A stretch of 64,000 nt of DNA from Streptomyces sp. NBC_01478 (GTDB taxonomy: Bacteria > Actinomycetota > Actinomycetes > Streptomycetales > Streptomycetaceae), in the NCBI RefSeq assembly GCF_036227225.1, contig NZ_CP109444.1, forward strand, positions 1,736,001 through 1,800,000, written 5' to 3'. Numbering within the stretch: position 1 is the stretch's first letter; every line of letters begins with the position of its first letter. Below are positions 49,637-58,402 of the stretch, one piece after another. A model generated the notes under the pieces. That model saw only the letters and a program-made list of their open reading frames with translations. It did not search any database and was not told where the DNA came from. A program made the position numbers and the translations under genes.

Positions 49637-50086
49637 ATGAGCACGCACGTCCAGAAGCCCGGCTGGTTCACCGTGAACGTCTTCAACCGCGCCGTCGCCT
49701 GGTTCACCCGCCGCGGACTCAGCGTCTGGGGTTCCCGGGTGCTGGCGGTCCGCGGCCGGAAGAGCGGCGAGTGGCGGACCACCCCGGTGAACCTGCTGAC
49801 GGTGGACGGACAGCAGTACCTCGTCGCCCCGCGCGGGCACGTCCAGTGGACGCACAACATGCGGGCGGCGGGCGGCGGTGAGCTGCGGCTCGGCAAGAAG
49901 GTGGACGTGTTCACCGCGACCGAGGTCACCGGCGACGACAAGGTGCCGCTGCTGCGCGCCTACCTCAAGCGGTGGAAGGCCGAGGTCGGGGTGTTCTTCG
50001 GAGGAGTCGGCCCGGACTCCTCCGACGACGAGCTGCGCCGGATCGCCCCCGACCACCCGGTGTTCCACGTCACGGTCAGGAGCTGA
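49637..50086 (+). CDS. F420-dependent nitroreductase-family (DDN-like) oxidoreductase
   Basis: A 149-residue split-barrel protein of the deazaflavin-dependent nitroreductase family. The conserved block L-A-V-R-G-R-K-S-G-E-W-R-T-T-P-V-N-L-L matches the G-R-x-S-G-x-x-R-x-x-P phosphate/F420-binding motif, followed by P-R-G-H-V-Q-W-T-H-N-M-R-A-A-G. ATG 49637 has GAGGAG upstream. Members reduce quinones, unsaturated carbonyls or nitro compounds with F420H2. Probably repressed by the divergent TetR protein. Its 3' end overlaps the convergent flavoprotein gene by 11 bp. Confidence 0.87.
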   Translation: MSTHVQKPGWFTVNVFNRAVAWFTRRGLSVWGSRVLAVRGRKSGEWRTTPVNLLTVDGQQYLVAPRGHVQWTHNMRAAGGGELRLGKKVDVFTATEVTGDDKVPLLRAYLKRWKAEVGVFFGGVGPDSSDDELRRIAPDHPVFHVTVRS

Positions 50087-51335
50087 CCTCGCCCTCCTCG
50101 GGCTCCGGGGCTTCCACCGGCTCCGCGTTCCTGCGGTCCATCGCGGTCAGCGCGCGCTGCGCCATCGGATGGCTGCGGACGAGCTCGCCCAGCGTGGTCG
50201 AGCCCCGCGTGATGTCCATGAAGGCCTTCCAGGCCGGCCGGAAGCCGGTGAGCGCGGCGTGGAACAGACCGGGGCGCTTCTCGAAGATCGCCAGCATGCT
50301 CTTGCCGACGCTCATCTCCACGCCGAGCCCCGCCTTGATCGCGAACGCGTAGTTCAGCGCCTGGCGGCGGGTGTCCACGGCGTCGTGCGCCTCGGCGATC
50401 CGCACCGCCCACTCCCCCGCGAGCCGCCCCGACCGCAGCGCGAACGAGATGCCCTCGCGGGTCCACGGCTCCAGCAGGCCCGCCGCGTCTCCACAGACCA
50501 GCACCCGCCCGCGCGACAGCGGCGAGTCATCGGCCCGGCAGCGGGTCAAGTGCCCGGAGGAGATGCTCGGTTCGAAGCCGGCGAGGCCGAGCCGGGCGAC
50601 GAAGTCCTCCAAGTACCGCTTGGTGGCGGCGCCTTCACCGCGCGCGGAGATCACCCCGACCGTGAGCGTGTCCCCCTTGGGGAAGACCCAGCCGTAACTC
50701 CCGGGCATCGGGCCCCAGTCGATGAGCACCCGCCCCTTCCAGTCCTCGGCCACGGTCTCCGGCACCGGGATCTCCGCCTCCAGGCCCAGATCCACCTGGT
50801 CGGTCTTGACCCCGACGTGCGCCCCTATGCGGCTGGCACTGCCGTCGGCGCCGACGACGGCCCGCGCGAGGACCGTCTCGCCGCCCTGGAGGACGACGGC
50901 GACCGTACGCCGGTCGGGCACCGCGGAGCCGTGCTGCTCGACCCGGGTCACGGTGACGCCCGTACGCAGCTCGGCGCCCGCCTTCTGCGCGTGCTCGACG
51001 AGCTGCTGGTCGAACTCGGGCCGGTTGATCAGCCCGAACAGCATCTGCCGGGACCGGCGGGTGCGCGTGAAACGTCCGTTGTTCGAGAACGTTATGGCGA
51101 ACACCCGGTCCTTCAACGGCAGTTCGAAGCCGGGCGGGAGGGAGTCGCGCGAAGGTCCGATGATGCCGCCGCCGCACGTCTTGTAGCGGGGCAGCTCGGA
51201 TTTCTCCAGCAACAGCACGCGCCGTCCCGCGACCGCCGCCGCATAGGCGGCCGAAGCCCCCGCGGGTCCCGCGCCCACCACGACGACGTCCCACACCCGC
51301 TGTTCGCCGTCCGCCGAAGAGTTCTCGCTGCTCAC
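50076..51335 (-). CDS. Geranylgeranyl reductase-family FAD-dependent oxidoreductase
   Basis: A 419-residue flavoprotein. The FAD-binding G-A-G-P-A-G-A-S-A-A near residue 20 and L-L-E-K end of the second strand are followed by P-R-Y-K-T-C-G-G-G-I, the hallmark of the geranylgeranyl reductase family, and by G-D-A-A-G-L-L-E-P-W-T-R-E-G-I near residue 290. Such enzymes saturate isoprenoid chains of menaquinone or membrane lipids. It starts with GTG at 51335. In streptomycetes a similar gene often sits near nuo genes, but none is seen here. Confidence 0.88.
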   Translation of the reverse strand: MSSENSSADGEQRVWDVVVVGAGPAGASAAYAAAVAGRRVLLLEKSELPRYKTCGGGIIGPSRDSLPPGFELPLKDRVFAITFSNNGRFTRTRRSRQMLFGLINRPEFDQQLVEHAQKAGAELRTGVTVTRVEQHGSAVPDRRTVAVVLQGGETVLARAVVGADGSASRIGAHVGVKTDQVDLGLEAEIPVPETVAEDWKGRVLIDWGPMPGSYGWVFPKGDTLTVGVISARGEGAATKRYLEDFVARLGLAGFEPSISSGHLTRCRADDSPLSRGRVLVCGDAAGLLEPWTREGISFALRSGRLAGEWAVRIAEAHDAVDTRRQALNYAFAIKAGLGVEMSVGKSMLAIFEKRPGLFHAALTGFRPAWKAFMDITRGSTTLGELVRSHPMAQRALTAMDRRNAEPVEAPEPEEGEVSS

Positions 51336-51467
51336 GATGGTCTACTGCTCCCGATCAAGCCGCTGCCGCACCTGTCCCCCGCATCCTACGGCGGACATCG
51401 CCCCAGGCCGTTGTGGGAGGATCGACGGCATCATTCGTACAACGTCGCACCCACAAGGAGCGTGCCC

Positions 51468-52823
51468 ATGTCGTCGAATCCGGTCGCCGAGACCGTCGCC
51501 TCGCTGATGCCCACGGCGAGGACCGAGCTCACCGAGCTCGTGGCTTTCCAATCGGTGGCGGACTTCGACCAGTTCCCGAAGAGCGAGAGCGAGGGCGCCG
51601 CGAACTGGGTCGCCGACGCCCTGCGCACCGAGGGTTTCCAGGACGTGGCCCTGCTCGACACCCCGGACGGCACACAGTCGGTCTACGGCTACCTGCCCGG
51701 CCCCGAGGGCGCGAAGACCGTGCTCCTGTACGCCCACTACGACGTGCAGCCGCCGCTGGACGAGTCCGGCTGGACGACCCCGCCGTTCGAACTGACCGAG
51801 CGCGACGGCCGCTGGTACGGGCGCGGTGCCGCCGACTGCAAGGGCGGCCTGATCATGCACCTGCTCGCGCTGCGCGCCCTCAAGGCCAACGGCGGGGTCC
51901 CGGTGCACGTCAAGGTGATCGCCGAGGGCTCGGAGGAGCAGGGCACCGGCGGCCTGGAGCGGTACGCCGAGGAGCACCCCGAGCTCCTCGCGGCCGACAC
52001 GATCGTGATCGGCGACACGGGCAACTTCCGGGTCGGGCTGCCCACGGTCACCTCGACCCTGCGCGGGATGACCATGGTGCGCGTGCGGATCGACACCCTC
52101 GAAGGCAACCTGCACTCGGGCCAGTTCGGCGGCGCCGCGCCCGACGCGCTGGCCGCCCTGATCCGCGTACTGGACTCGCTGCGCGCCAAGGACGGCTCGA
52201 CGGCGGTCGACGGGCTCGCGGCGCACGCGACCTGGGACGGGCTGGCGTACGACGAGGAGCAGTTCCGCAAGGACGCGAAGGTGCTGGACGGCGTCGAGCT
52301 GATCGGTTCCGGCGCGGTCGCCGACCGGCTCTGGGCGCGTCCGGCCGTCACGGTCCTCGGCATCGACTGCCCGCCGGTCGTCGGCGCCACCCCGTCCGTG
52401 CAGGCCGGCGCCCGCGCGCTGGTCAGCCTGCGCGTCCCGCCGGGCGTCGACGCGGCCGAGGCGACCAAGCTGCTCCAGGCCCACCTGGAGGTCCACACCC
52501 CGTGGGGCGCCCGCGTGAGCACCGAGCAGATCGGCCAGGGCCAGCCCTTCAGCGCCGACACGACGAGCCCGGCGTACACGGCGATGGCCGACGCGATGGC
52601 GGTCGCCTACCCGGGCCAGGAGATGCAGTACGCCGGCCAGGGCGGCTCCATCCCGCTGTGCAACACCCTCGCGGCCCTCTACCCACAGGCGGAGATCCTC
52701 CTCATCGGCCTCAGCGAGCCGGAGGCGCAGATCCACGCGGTCAACGAGAGCGTGTCGCCGGAGGAGCTGGAACGGCTGTCGGTGGCGGAGGCGCTGTTCC
52801 TGCAGAACTACGCGGCCAACTGA
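51468..52823 (+). CDS. M20-family metallo-dipeptidase
   Basis: A 451-residue zinc peptidase. The first metal motif is Y-A-H-Y-D-V-Q-P near residue 90, the bridging aspartate is in R-G-A-A-D-C-K-G-G, the general base in E-G-S-E-E-Q-G-T-G-G near residue 155, and another metal ligand in I-G-D-T-G; the dimerisation domain begins at T-S-T-L-R-G-M. It resembles the CNDP/dipeptidase branch of M20. AAGGAG precedes ATG 51468; the frame is open for more than 1.5 kb upstream, but only as the reverse frame of the flavoprotein gene. Likely to split imported dipeptides. Confidence 0.92.
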   Translation: MSSNPVAETVASLMPTARTELTELVAFQSVADFDQFPKSESEGAANWVADALRTEGFQDVALLDTPDGTQSVYGYLPGPEGAKTVLLYAHYDVQPPLDESGWTTPPFELTERDGRWYGRGAADCKGGLIMHLLALRALKANGGVPVHVKVIAEGSEEQGTGGLERYAEEHPELLAADTIVIGDTGNFRVGLPTVTSTLRGMTMVRVRIDTLEGNLHSGQFGGAAPDALAALIRVLDSLRAKDGSTAVDGLAAHATWDGLAYDEEQFRKDAKVLDGVELIGSGAVADRLWARPAVTVLGIDCPPVVGATPSVQAGARALVSLRVPPGVDAAEATKLLQAHLEVHTPWGARVSTEQIGQGQPFSADTTSPAYTAMADAMAVAYPGQEMQYAGQGGSIPLCNTLAALYPQAEILLIGLSEPEAQIHAVNESVSPEELERLSVAEALFLQNYAAN

Positions 52824-52854
52824 GCGCATCCTGAGGGTTGTTGGGGGGAACATC

Positions 52855-53157
52855 ATGCGGTTCGTCTTCACCGGTCGGGTGATCGAGTGGCGCGGCCCTT
52901 CGCCGTACTACTTCGTCCCCGTGCCGGACGAGGAGTCGGCGGACATCCGTGAGGTCGCCACCCTGGCCTCGTACGGCTGGGGCGTGATCCCCGTCGAGGC
53001 GCGGATCGGCGAGGCGGTGTTCACGACGTCGCTCTTCCCCAAGGACGGCGGCTATCTGCTGCCGCTCAAGAGCGCCGTGCGGAAACCGCGCGGTCTCGAC
53101 GCGGACGACGAGGTGACCGTGGAATTGACCGTCCGCCTCCAACTCGGCGCCGCCTGA
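52855..53157 (+). CDS. DUF1905 family protein
   Basis: A 100-residue beta-rich protein. F-x-G-R-V-I-E-W-R-G-P-S-P-Y-Y-F-V-P-V-P, then G-W-G-V-I-P-V-E-A-R-I-G, F-P-K-D-G-G-Y-L-L-P-L-K and V-R-K near the end match DUF1905, a small double-psi-like barrel family of unknown function. It follows the dipeptidase gene by 31 bp. Confidence 0.9.
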   Translation: MRFVFTGRVIEWRGPSPYYFVPVPDEESADIREVATLASYGWGVIPVEARIGEAVFTTSLFPKDGGYLLPLKSAVRKPRGLDADDEVTVELTVRLQLGAA

Positions 53158-53171
53158 CCGAGGATGAGGGC

Positions 53172-54227
53172 ATGTCCCGCACCGCGCGCATCGCCGCCCA
53201 CAGTGACATCGCCACGTCCCTTGCGCTCCTCTCCGACCACGAACTCGCCGAACTGGTCGAGGCCGGTGCGCCGTTGGGGTCCGGCATCGGCGGTCGCTCG
53301 GCGCTTGTCGAGGTGGACGGCAGAAAGGTGTTCGTGAAGCGGATGCCGCTCACGGACGTGGAGCGGCGGCCGGAGAACGTGCGGTCGACGGCCAATGTGT
53401 TCGGGGCACCCGCCTTCTGCCATTACGGCATCGGCGCGCTCCCCAGTCCCGGCTTCGGCGTCTGGCGCGAGCTGGCCGTCCACGAGATGACGACCAACTG
53501 GGTGCTGTCCGACCGTTTTTCGGGCTTCCCGCTGCTGCACCACTGGCGGGTCCTGCCCGACCCGGAGCAGCCGCTGCCCGACGAACTCGCCGACGTGGAG
53601 CGGGCCGTGGCCTACTGGGGCGGCGGACGTGAGCACATCGAGGCTTTGCGCACGGCGTCCGCGAGCCTGACGCTGTTCATGGAACACCTGCCGCACACCG
53701 TCCACGACTGGTTGTCCGCACAGCTCCGCACCGACGACGCCGACACCGCCTGCGCCCTCGTGGAACAGGGCCTGGAAGCCGTCACCGGCTTCCTCCAGGA
53801 GCAGCAACTCCTGCACTTCGACGTCCACTTCAGGAACATCCTCACCGACGGACAGCAGCTCTACCTCGCCGACTACGGCCTCGCTCTCTCTCCGCGTTTC
53901 CGACTCGGCGCGGACGAACGCGACTTCTACGAGCGTCACCGTCACTACGACCGCGCCTACGCCTTCTCCTACCTTGTGCACTGGCTCGTCGTGGACCAGT
54001 ACGGCTACGGCAGGGACGAGCGTGAGGACTTCGTCCGCGCGTGCGCCGACGGCAAGCGACCCGAGGGCATCCCGGAGGCAGCCGCCGGACTCATCGCCCG
54101 GTACGCCCGACTCGGCGCGACCGTAGGGGACTTCAACCGCCGACTGGAGCAGGAGAGCAGGCTGACTCCCTACCCGTCCGCCGAGGACCTCGGCCTCGGC
54201 TACAACAGCTCCACGCTCTCCGCGTAG
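53172..54227 (+). CDS. Atypical protein kinase-like protein
   Basis: A 351-residue soluble protein with the kinase fold signature in unusual form. K56 in V-F-V-K-R is the probable ATP lysine. The catalytic loop reads H215-F-D217-V-H-F-R-N222, i.e. H-x-D-x-x-x-x-N, with H219 where classical Ser/Thr kinases have lysine, and the metal aspartate is D234 in A-D-Y-G. There is no glycine-rich loop of the usual type. This is nearer aminoglycoside-phosphotransferase/lipopolysaccharide-kinase relatives, so it may phosphorylate a small molecule or be regulatory. Its 3' end overlaps the convergent transporter gene by 28 bp. Confidence 0.75.
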   Translation: MSRTARIAAHSDIATSLALLSDHELAELVEAGAPLGSGIGGRSALVEVDGRKVFVKRMPLTDVERRPENVRSTANVFGAPAFCHYGIGALPSPGFGVWRELAVHEMTTNWVLSDRFSGFPLLHHWRVLPDPEQPLPDELADVERAVAYWGGGREHIEALRTASASLTLFMEHLPHTVHDWLSAQLRTDDADTACALVEQGLEAVTGFLQEQQLLHFDVHFRNILTDGQQLYLADYGLALSPRFRLGADERDFYERHRHYDRAYAFSYLVHWLVVDQYGYGRDEREDFVRACADGKRPEGIPEAAAGLIARYARLGATVGDFNRRLEQESRLTPYPSAEDLGLGYNSSTLSA

Positions 54228-55270
54228 TGACAGGCGACCGGGTTGCCACCACCCCGGTCCACCAGCGCCGGTGCCTCCTCGACGCACGACGTCCGTTCGC
54301 TGTCGGTGAGTTGGTTCGCGAACTTCGGGCAGCGGGTGCGGAAGCGGCAGCCGCTGGGCGGGCGGACCGGGCTCGGGACGTCGCCCTGGATGGTGATCCG
54401 TTTCCGCGCGCGTTCCTTGCGCGGGTCGGGCAGCGGGATGGCCGACACCAGGGCCTGGGTGTACGGGTGCGCCGGGCGGGCGAAGAGCTGTCGTGCGGGG
54501 GCGATTTCCACCAGGCGGCCCAGGTACATGACGGCGACCCGGCCGGCCACATGCCGCATCACCGACAGGTCGTGGGCGACGAACAGGAAGGACAGGCCGA
54601 GTTCGCTCTGCAGGTCCATCAGCAGGTTGAGGACGCCCGCCTGGATCGACACGTCGAGGGCCGACACCGGTTCGTCGAGGATGACGACCTTCGGGCGCAG
54701 GGCCAACGCCCTTGCTATGCCTATGCGTTGGCGCTGTCCCCCGGAGAACTCGTGGGCGAAGCGGTTGCCGTGCTCGGGGTTGAGTCCGACCAGGCGCAGG
54801 AGTTCGCTCACCTCGCCGCCCGCCCCGGACCCGTACCGGCCGTGGATGCGCAGGGGTTCGGCGACTATCTCGTGGACGGTCATCCGCGGGTCCAGGGAGG
54901 CGTACGGGTCCTGGAAGACGATCTGCAACTCGCGGCGCAGCGGCCGCATCTGACGTCTGCTCAGCTCGGTGAGTTCGTGTTCCCCGTAGCGGACCCGGCC
55001 CGCGGTGGCCCGTTCGAGACCGAGGACGGTGCGGGAGATCGTCGTCTTGCCGGAGCCCGACTCCCCCACCAGGCCCAGGGTTTCGTTCTGGTAGAGGTCG
55101 AAGGAGACCCCGCAGACGGCGTGCACGTCGCCGACGCGGCGGCGGATGACGCCCTGGGACATGACCGGGAAGTGTTTGACCAAGTCCCTTACCTGGAGGA
55201 CCGGTTCGCCGGTGCCGCCGTGGCCGGGCAGCGGCGGCAGGGGGGTGGCGGCCTGCGCGGGCGCGGTCAT
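54200..55270 (-). CDS. Peptide ABC transporter ATP-binding protein (DppF type), second operon
   Basis: A 356-residue ATPase and the last gene of a five-gene operon. Walker A is [10 protein letters not shown]-loop [10 protein letters not shown], signature S-G-G-Q-R-Q-R, Walker [11 protein letters not shown]; the C-terminus has C-R-F-R-T-R-C-P. The start at 55270 overlaps the previous stop as ATGA. The N-terminal 20 residues are Ala/Pro-rich and precede the usual V-K-H-F-P lead. Confidence 0.93.
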   Translation of the reverse strand: MTAPAQAATPLPPLPGHGGTGEPVLQVRDLVKHFPVMSQGVIRRRVGDVHAVCGVSFDLYQNETLGLVGESGSGKTTISRTVLGLERATAGRVRYGEHELTELSRRQMRPLRRELQIVFQDPYASLDPRMTVHEIVAEPLRIHGRYGSGAGGEVSELLRLVGLNPEHGNRFAHEFSGGQRQRIGIARALALRPKVVILDEPVSALDVSIQAGVLNLLMDLQSELGLSFLFVAHDLSVMRHVAGRVAVMYLGRLVEIAPARQLFARPAHPYTQALVSAIPLPDPRKERARKRITIQGDVPSPVRPPSGCRFRTRCPKFANQLTDSERTSCVEEAPALVDRGGGNPVACHYAESVELL

Positions 55271-56385
55271 ACGGCGTCCTCCTCGGGGTTCGTGATGGCG
55301 GCCGCGTCGGCGAAGCGGGCCAGGGCCTCGGCGTCCGCGCCGACCGCGTCGAAGACCTGGTCGGCGCCGGTGTCGACGAGTTCGTCGGCGAAGTGGCAGG
55401 CGCTGAGGTGGAGATCGCCGCCGGCCCTGCGCAGGGCGGGTTCGTGCGTGTCGCACACATCGCGGCTCATGGGGCAGCGGGGTGAGAAGGGGCAGCCGGG
55501 TGGCAGGTTGAGCAGGCTCGGCGGTGATCCGCTGATCGGCGTGAGCCGTGCCTCCTCGCGGTCGAGGCGGGGCAGAGAGCCGAGCAGGCCGAGGGTGTAG
55601 GGCATGCGCGGGGTGTAGAAGATGTCCTCGACGGAGCCGGTCTCCACGATCCGGCCCGCGTACATGACGGCGACCCGGTCGGTGTGGCCGGCCACCACTC
55701 CGAGATCGTGGGTGATGAGGACGAGGGCGGCACCGGTCTCGGCGCGGGCGGTCTCCAGGGCTTCGAGGATCTGGGCCTGCACGGTGACGTCGAGGGCGGT
55801 GGTCGGCTCGTCGGCGATGATCACGTCCGGGTCGTTGGCCATCGCGATGGCGATGACCACGCGCTGGCGCATGCCGCCGGACATCTCGTGCGGGTAGGTG
55901 TCGACGCGCCGCTCGGGGCTGGGGATGCCGACCGTGCCGAGCAGTTCGACCGCCCGTTTGCGGGCGTCCTTGTGTGTCATCTCGGGGTTGTGGCGGAGCA
56001 GGGTCTCGCTGATCTGGTAGCCCACGTTGTAGACGGGGTTGAGCGAGGTCATCGGGTCCTGGAAGATCATCGCGATGCCGCTGCCGCGCAGGTCGGACAG
56101 GCGCGCGTCGGACAGACCGAGCAGCTCCGTGCCCTCGAAGCGGACCGAGCCGCGCACCTTGGCGCCGGTCGGCAGCAGCCCCATCACGGCGAGGGCGGTC
56201 ACCGACTTCCCGGACCCCGACTCGCCGACGATGCCCAGCGATTCGCCCCGGTCGACCCGGTAGCCGACGCCGCGTACGGCCCGTACCGTCCCGTCCTCCG
56301 TGCCGAACTCCACGCTGAGATCCTCGACTTCGAGCACGGCGGAGGTCACGGGGACCTCCCGCACTCCATGACTCGTGGTCGTCAC
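55267..56385 (-). CDS. Peptide ABC transporter ATP-binding protein (DppD type), second operon
   Basis: A 372-residue ATPase with Walker A G-E-S-G-S-G-K-S, signature S-G-G-M-R-Q-R, Walker [11 protein letters not shown] and the C-P-F-S-P-R-C-P extension. GTG at 56385 overlaps the permease stop as GTGA. The C-terminal tail is about 35 residues longer than usual for DppD and acidic (ends N-P-E-E-D-A-V), with no recognisable motif. Confidence 0.92.
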   Translation of the reverse strand: MTTTSHGVREVPVTSAVLEVEDLSVEFGTEDGTVRAVRGVGYRVDRGESLGIVGESGSGKSVTALAVMGLLPTGAKVRGSVRFEGTELLGLSDARLSDLRGSGIAMIFQDPMTSLNPVYNVGYQISETLLRHNPEMTHKDARKRAVELLGTVGIPSPERRVDTYPHEMSGGMRQRVVIAIAMANDPDVIIADEPTTALDVTVQAQILEALETARAETGAALVLITHDLGVVAGHTDRVAVMYAGRIVETGSVEDIFYTPRMPYTLGLLGSLPRLDREEARLTPISGSPPSLLNLPPGCPFSPRCPMSRDVCDTHEPALRRAGGDLHLSACHFADELVDTGADQVFDAVGADAEALARFADAAAITNPEEDAV

Positions 56386-57302
56386 TGTCGCACCCTTTGC
56401 TGCCGGGGGTCGAAGGCGTCGCGCAGTCCGTCGCCGATGAAGTTGATGGTCAGCGCGATCGCGATGATGAACGCGCCGGGGATGTAGAAGAGCCAGGGCC
56501 GGGTGTCGACCGCCGTCTGCGCCTGGGAGACCAGCAACCCCAGTGAGGTGTCCGGCGGTTGGACGCCGAAGCCGAGGAAGGACAGCGCGGTCTCGGTGAG
56601 GATGCCGGTCGCCACCAGGATCGTCGCGTTGACGATGATCGGCCCGAGGGCGTTGGGCAGCAGATGCCGGAAGATGATCCGCGCGTCCGAGGCGCCGAGC
56701 GCCCGCGCCGCCTCGATGAACTCCTTCTCGCGCAGCGACAGCACCGAGGAGCGCACCACCCGGGCCACGTACGCCCAGGTCAGTCCGGCGATCACGATCG
56801 CGATCCAGTACCAGGAGCCGCCTGTACGGGAGGAGATGACCAAGGCGATGGCGAACAGGGGCAGCGTCAGCACCAGATCGGCGATCCGCATCATGATCGC
56901 GTCGACGACACCCCGGTAGAAGCCGGCGATGGCTCCCCAGATCGCGCCGACCAGCGTGGAGCCGAGCGCGATCATGATGGCGATCTTCAGCGAGGTCTGG
57001 GTGCCGCGCATGACCTGTGCGTAGGCGTCGTACCCCGAGGAGTTGGTGCCGAACGGGTGCTTCCAGGACGGCGCCTTCGAGTTGTCCTCGGTGTACTTCT
57101 CGTACGAGTAGTGCCACAGGTGCGGGCCGATGAACGCCCACAGGATGATCAGCAGGAACACGACCAGGCTGACCATCGCGGCCCGGTGCCGCACGAAGCG
57201 GCGCAGCACCAGTTGGGTCTGGGTGCGCTGCCGTACGTTGAACTCATGGTCCCCACGCGGCAGTTGAGTGCCCGCGGACCCCGGTGCCTCGATGTCAGTC
57301 AT
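56382..57302 (-). CDS. Peptide ABC transporter permease (DppC type), second operon
   Basis: A 306-residue permease with a cytoplasmic N-terminus, first span near residue 45, and the coupling loop [15 protein letters not shown]. The C-terminus [13 protein letters not shown] is the family ending. It overlaps the preceding permease gene by eight bases. Confidence 0.93.
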   Translation of the reverse strand: MTDIEAPGSAGTQLPRGDHEFNVRQRTQTQLVLRRFVRHRAAMVSLVVFLLIILWAFIGPHLWHYSYEKYTEDNSKAPSWKHPFGTNSSGYDAYAQVMRGTQTSLKIAIMIALGSTLVGAIWGAIAGFYRGVVDAIMMRIADLVLTLPLFAIALVISSRTGGSWYWIAIVIAGLTWAYVARVVRSSVLSLREKEFIEAARALGASDARIIFRHLLPNALGPIIVNATILVATGILTETALSFLGFGVQPPDTSLGLLVSQAQTAVDTRPWLFYIPGAFIIAIALTINFIGDGLRDAFDPRQQRVRQ

Positions 57303-58281
57303 AGCGGATCCTCGGGTCGAGTACGGCGTAGAGCAGATCGGCGATGAGGTTGAACCCGATGACGACGACGGCGGAGAGCAACAGCCAGGCCATGGTGCGG
57401 TAGACGTCGAGTGTGGTCGCCGCCTGCACCAGCATCTCGCCCAAGCCGTGCCACTGGAAGATCGTCTCCGTGATCACCGCGCCGCCCAGGATGATCGCGA
57501 TGTCCAGCGCGGTGACGGTGGCCAGCGGGATGAGGGCGGTGCGCAGCGCGTGCCGTGTCATCACCTTGCCGCGCCTGAGGCCCTTGGCGCGGGCGAGCCG
57601 TACGTAGTCGCTGTTGAGGACCTCCAGCATGGAGGCGCGGGTGTAGCGGGTCCAGGACGCGAAGGAGACCAGCGCGAGGGTGATGGTGGGCAGGATGAGG
57701 TGGCCCACGTGATCGGTGAACTGGTTCCAGGTGGTGTCGACTTCGAGGTACGGCGACTTCTCACCGATGGTGCCGAGGAACTGGCTGCCGGTCTTCTCGT
57801 TGAACCAGATTCCGGCCTGTTTGAGCAGCACCGCGAACCAGAACACGGGCATGGCGAGGAACAGGAAGCCGAAGAAGGTGATGGTGTAGTCGGCGGCGGA
57901 GTACTGGCGGATGGCGCTGAACACGCCGAACACCACGGCCATGACCAGCGCGAGGATCATCGCCGCGGCGACCAGGGTGATGGTCACCTTGAACCGGGTG
58001 AACAGGTCGTGCCCGATGTTCAGGTTGGCCTGCACGGACGGGCCGAAGTCGCCGTGCAGGACGCCGGTGATCCAGTTCCAATAGCGTTCCATCACGGGCT
58101 CGTTGGCGTGGATGTGCCGGGCGAAGGCGGCCACCGCCGCCTTGCTGGGCGCGGGTTGCCGTGAGGTCGCGAAATTCGCCACCGGATCACCGGAGTTGAT
58201 GACGACGAGGAACACGATGAACGTCGAGACGATGAGGACGGGGATGGAGACGAGGATGCGGCGCACGGTGTAGGCGAGCAT
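57295..58281 (-). CDS. Peptide ABC transporter permease (DppB type), second operon
   Basis: A 328-residue permease. M-L-A-Y-T-V-R-R-I-L followed by a span is the DppB N-terminus; the coupling loop is Y-V-R-L-A-R-A-K-G-L-R and the end is L-Y-A-V-L-D-P-R. It follows the binding-protein gene after a 121-bp gap containing a stable hairpin. Confidence 0.93.
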   Translation of the reverse strand: MLAYTVRRILVSIPVLIVSTFIVFLVVINSGDPVANFATSRQPAPSKAAVAAFARHIHANEPVMERYWNWITGVLHGDFGPSVQANLNIGHDLFTRFKVTITLVAAAMILALVMAVVFGVFSAIRQYSAADYTITFFGFLFLAMPVFWFAVLLKQAGIWFNEKTGSQFLGTIGEKSPYLEVDTTWNQFTDHVGHLILPTITLALVSFASWTRYTRASMLEVLNSDYVRLARAKGLRRGKVMTRHALRTALIPLATVTALDIAIILGGAVITETIFQWHGLGEMLVQAATTLDVYRTMAWLLLSAVVVIGFNLIADLLYAVLDPRIRYD

Positions 58282-58331
58282 GCGGTCTTCTCTCGGAGGC
58301 CGGCGGGTCGGTGATGCCGTCCGTGGTCGGG

Positions 58332-58360
58332 GCCCGGCCCCGGTGTGACCGGGGCCGGGC
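58332..58360 (-). promoter_or_regulatory. Intercistronic hairpin between binding-protein and permease genes
   Basis: GCCCGGCCCCGG (58332-58343) and its exact complement (58349-58360) form a 12-bp, almost pure G/C stem with the loop TGTGA. It lies after the binding-protein stop (58403) and before the permease start (58281). Such hairpins in transporter operons usually cause partial termination or protect the upstream message, so more binding protein than permease is made. Confidence 0.65.
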
Positions 58361-58402
58361 TCGACGGGCGTGCCGGTGGAGCTGTTCCCTCGGGCGGTGG
58401 GA

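Noticed and set aside
49878..51467. Long plus-strand extension before the M20 dipeptidase
   Set aside because: It is antisense to the flavoprotein gene, low complexity in Arg/Ala/Pro, and a good ribosome site with ATG exists at 51468.
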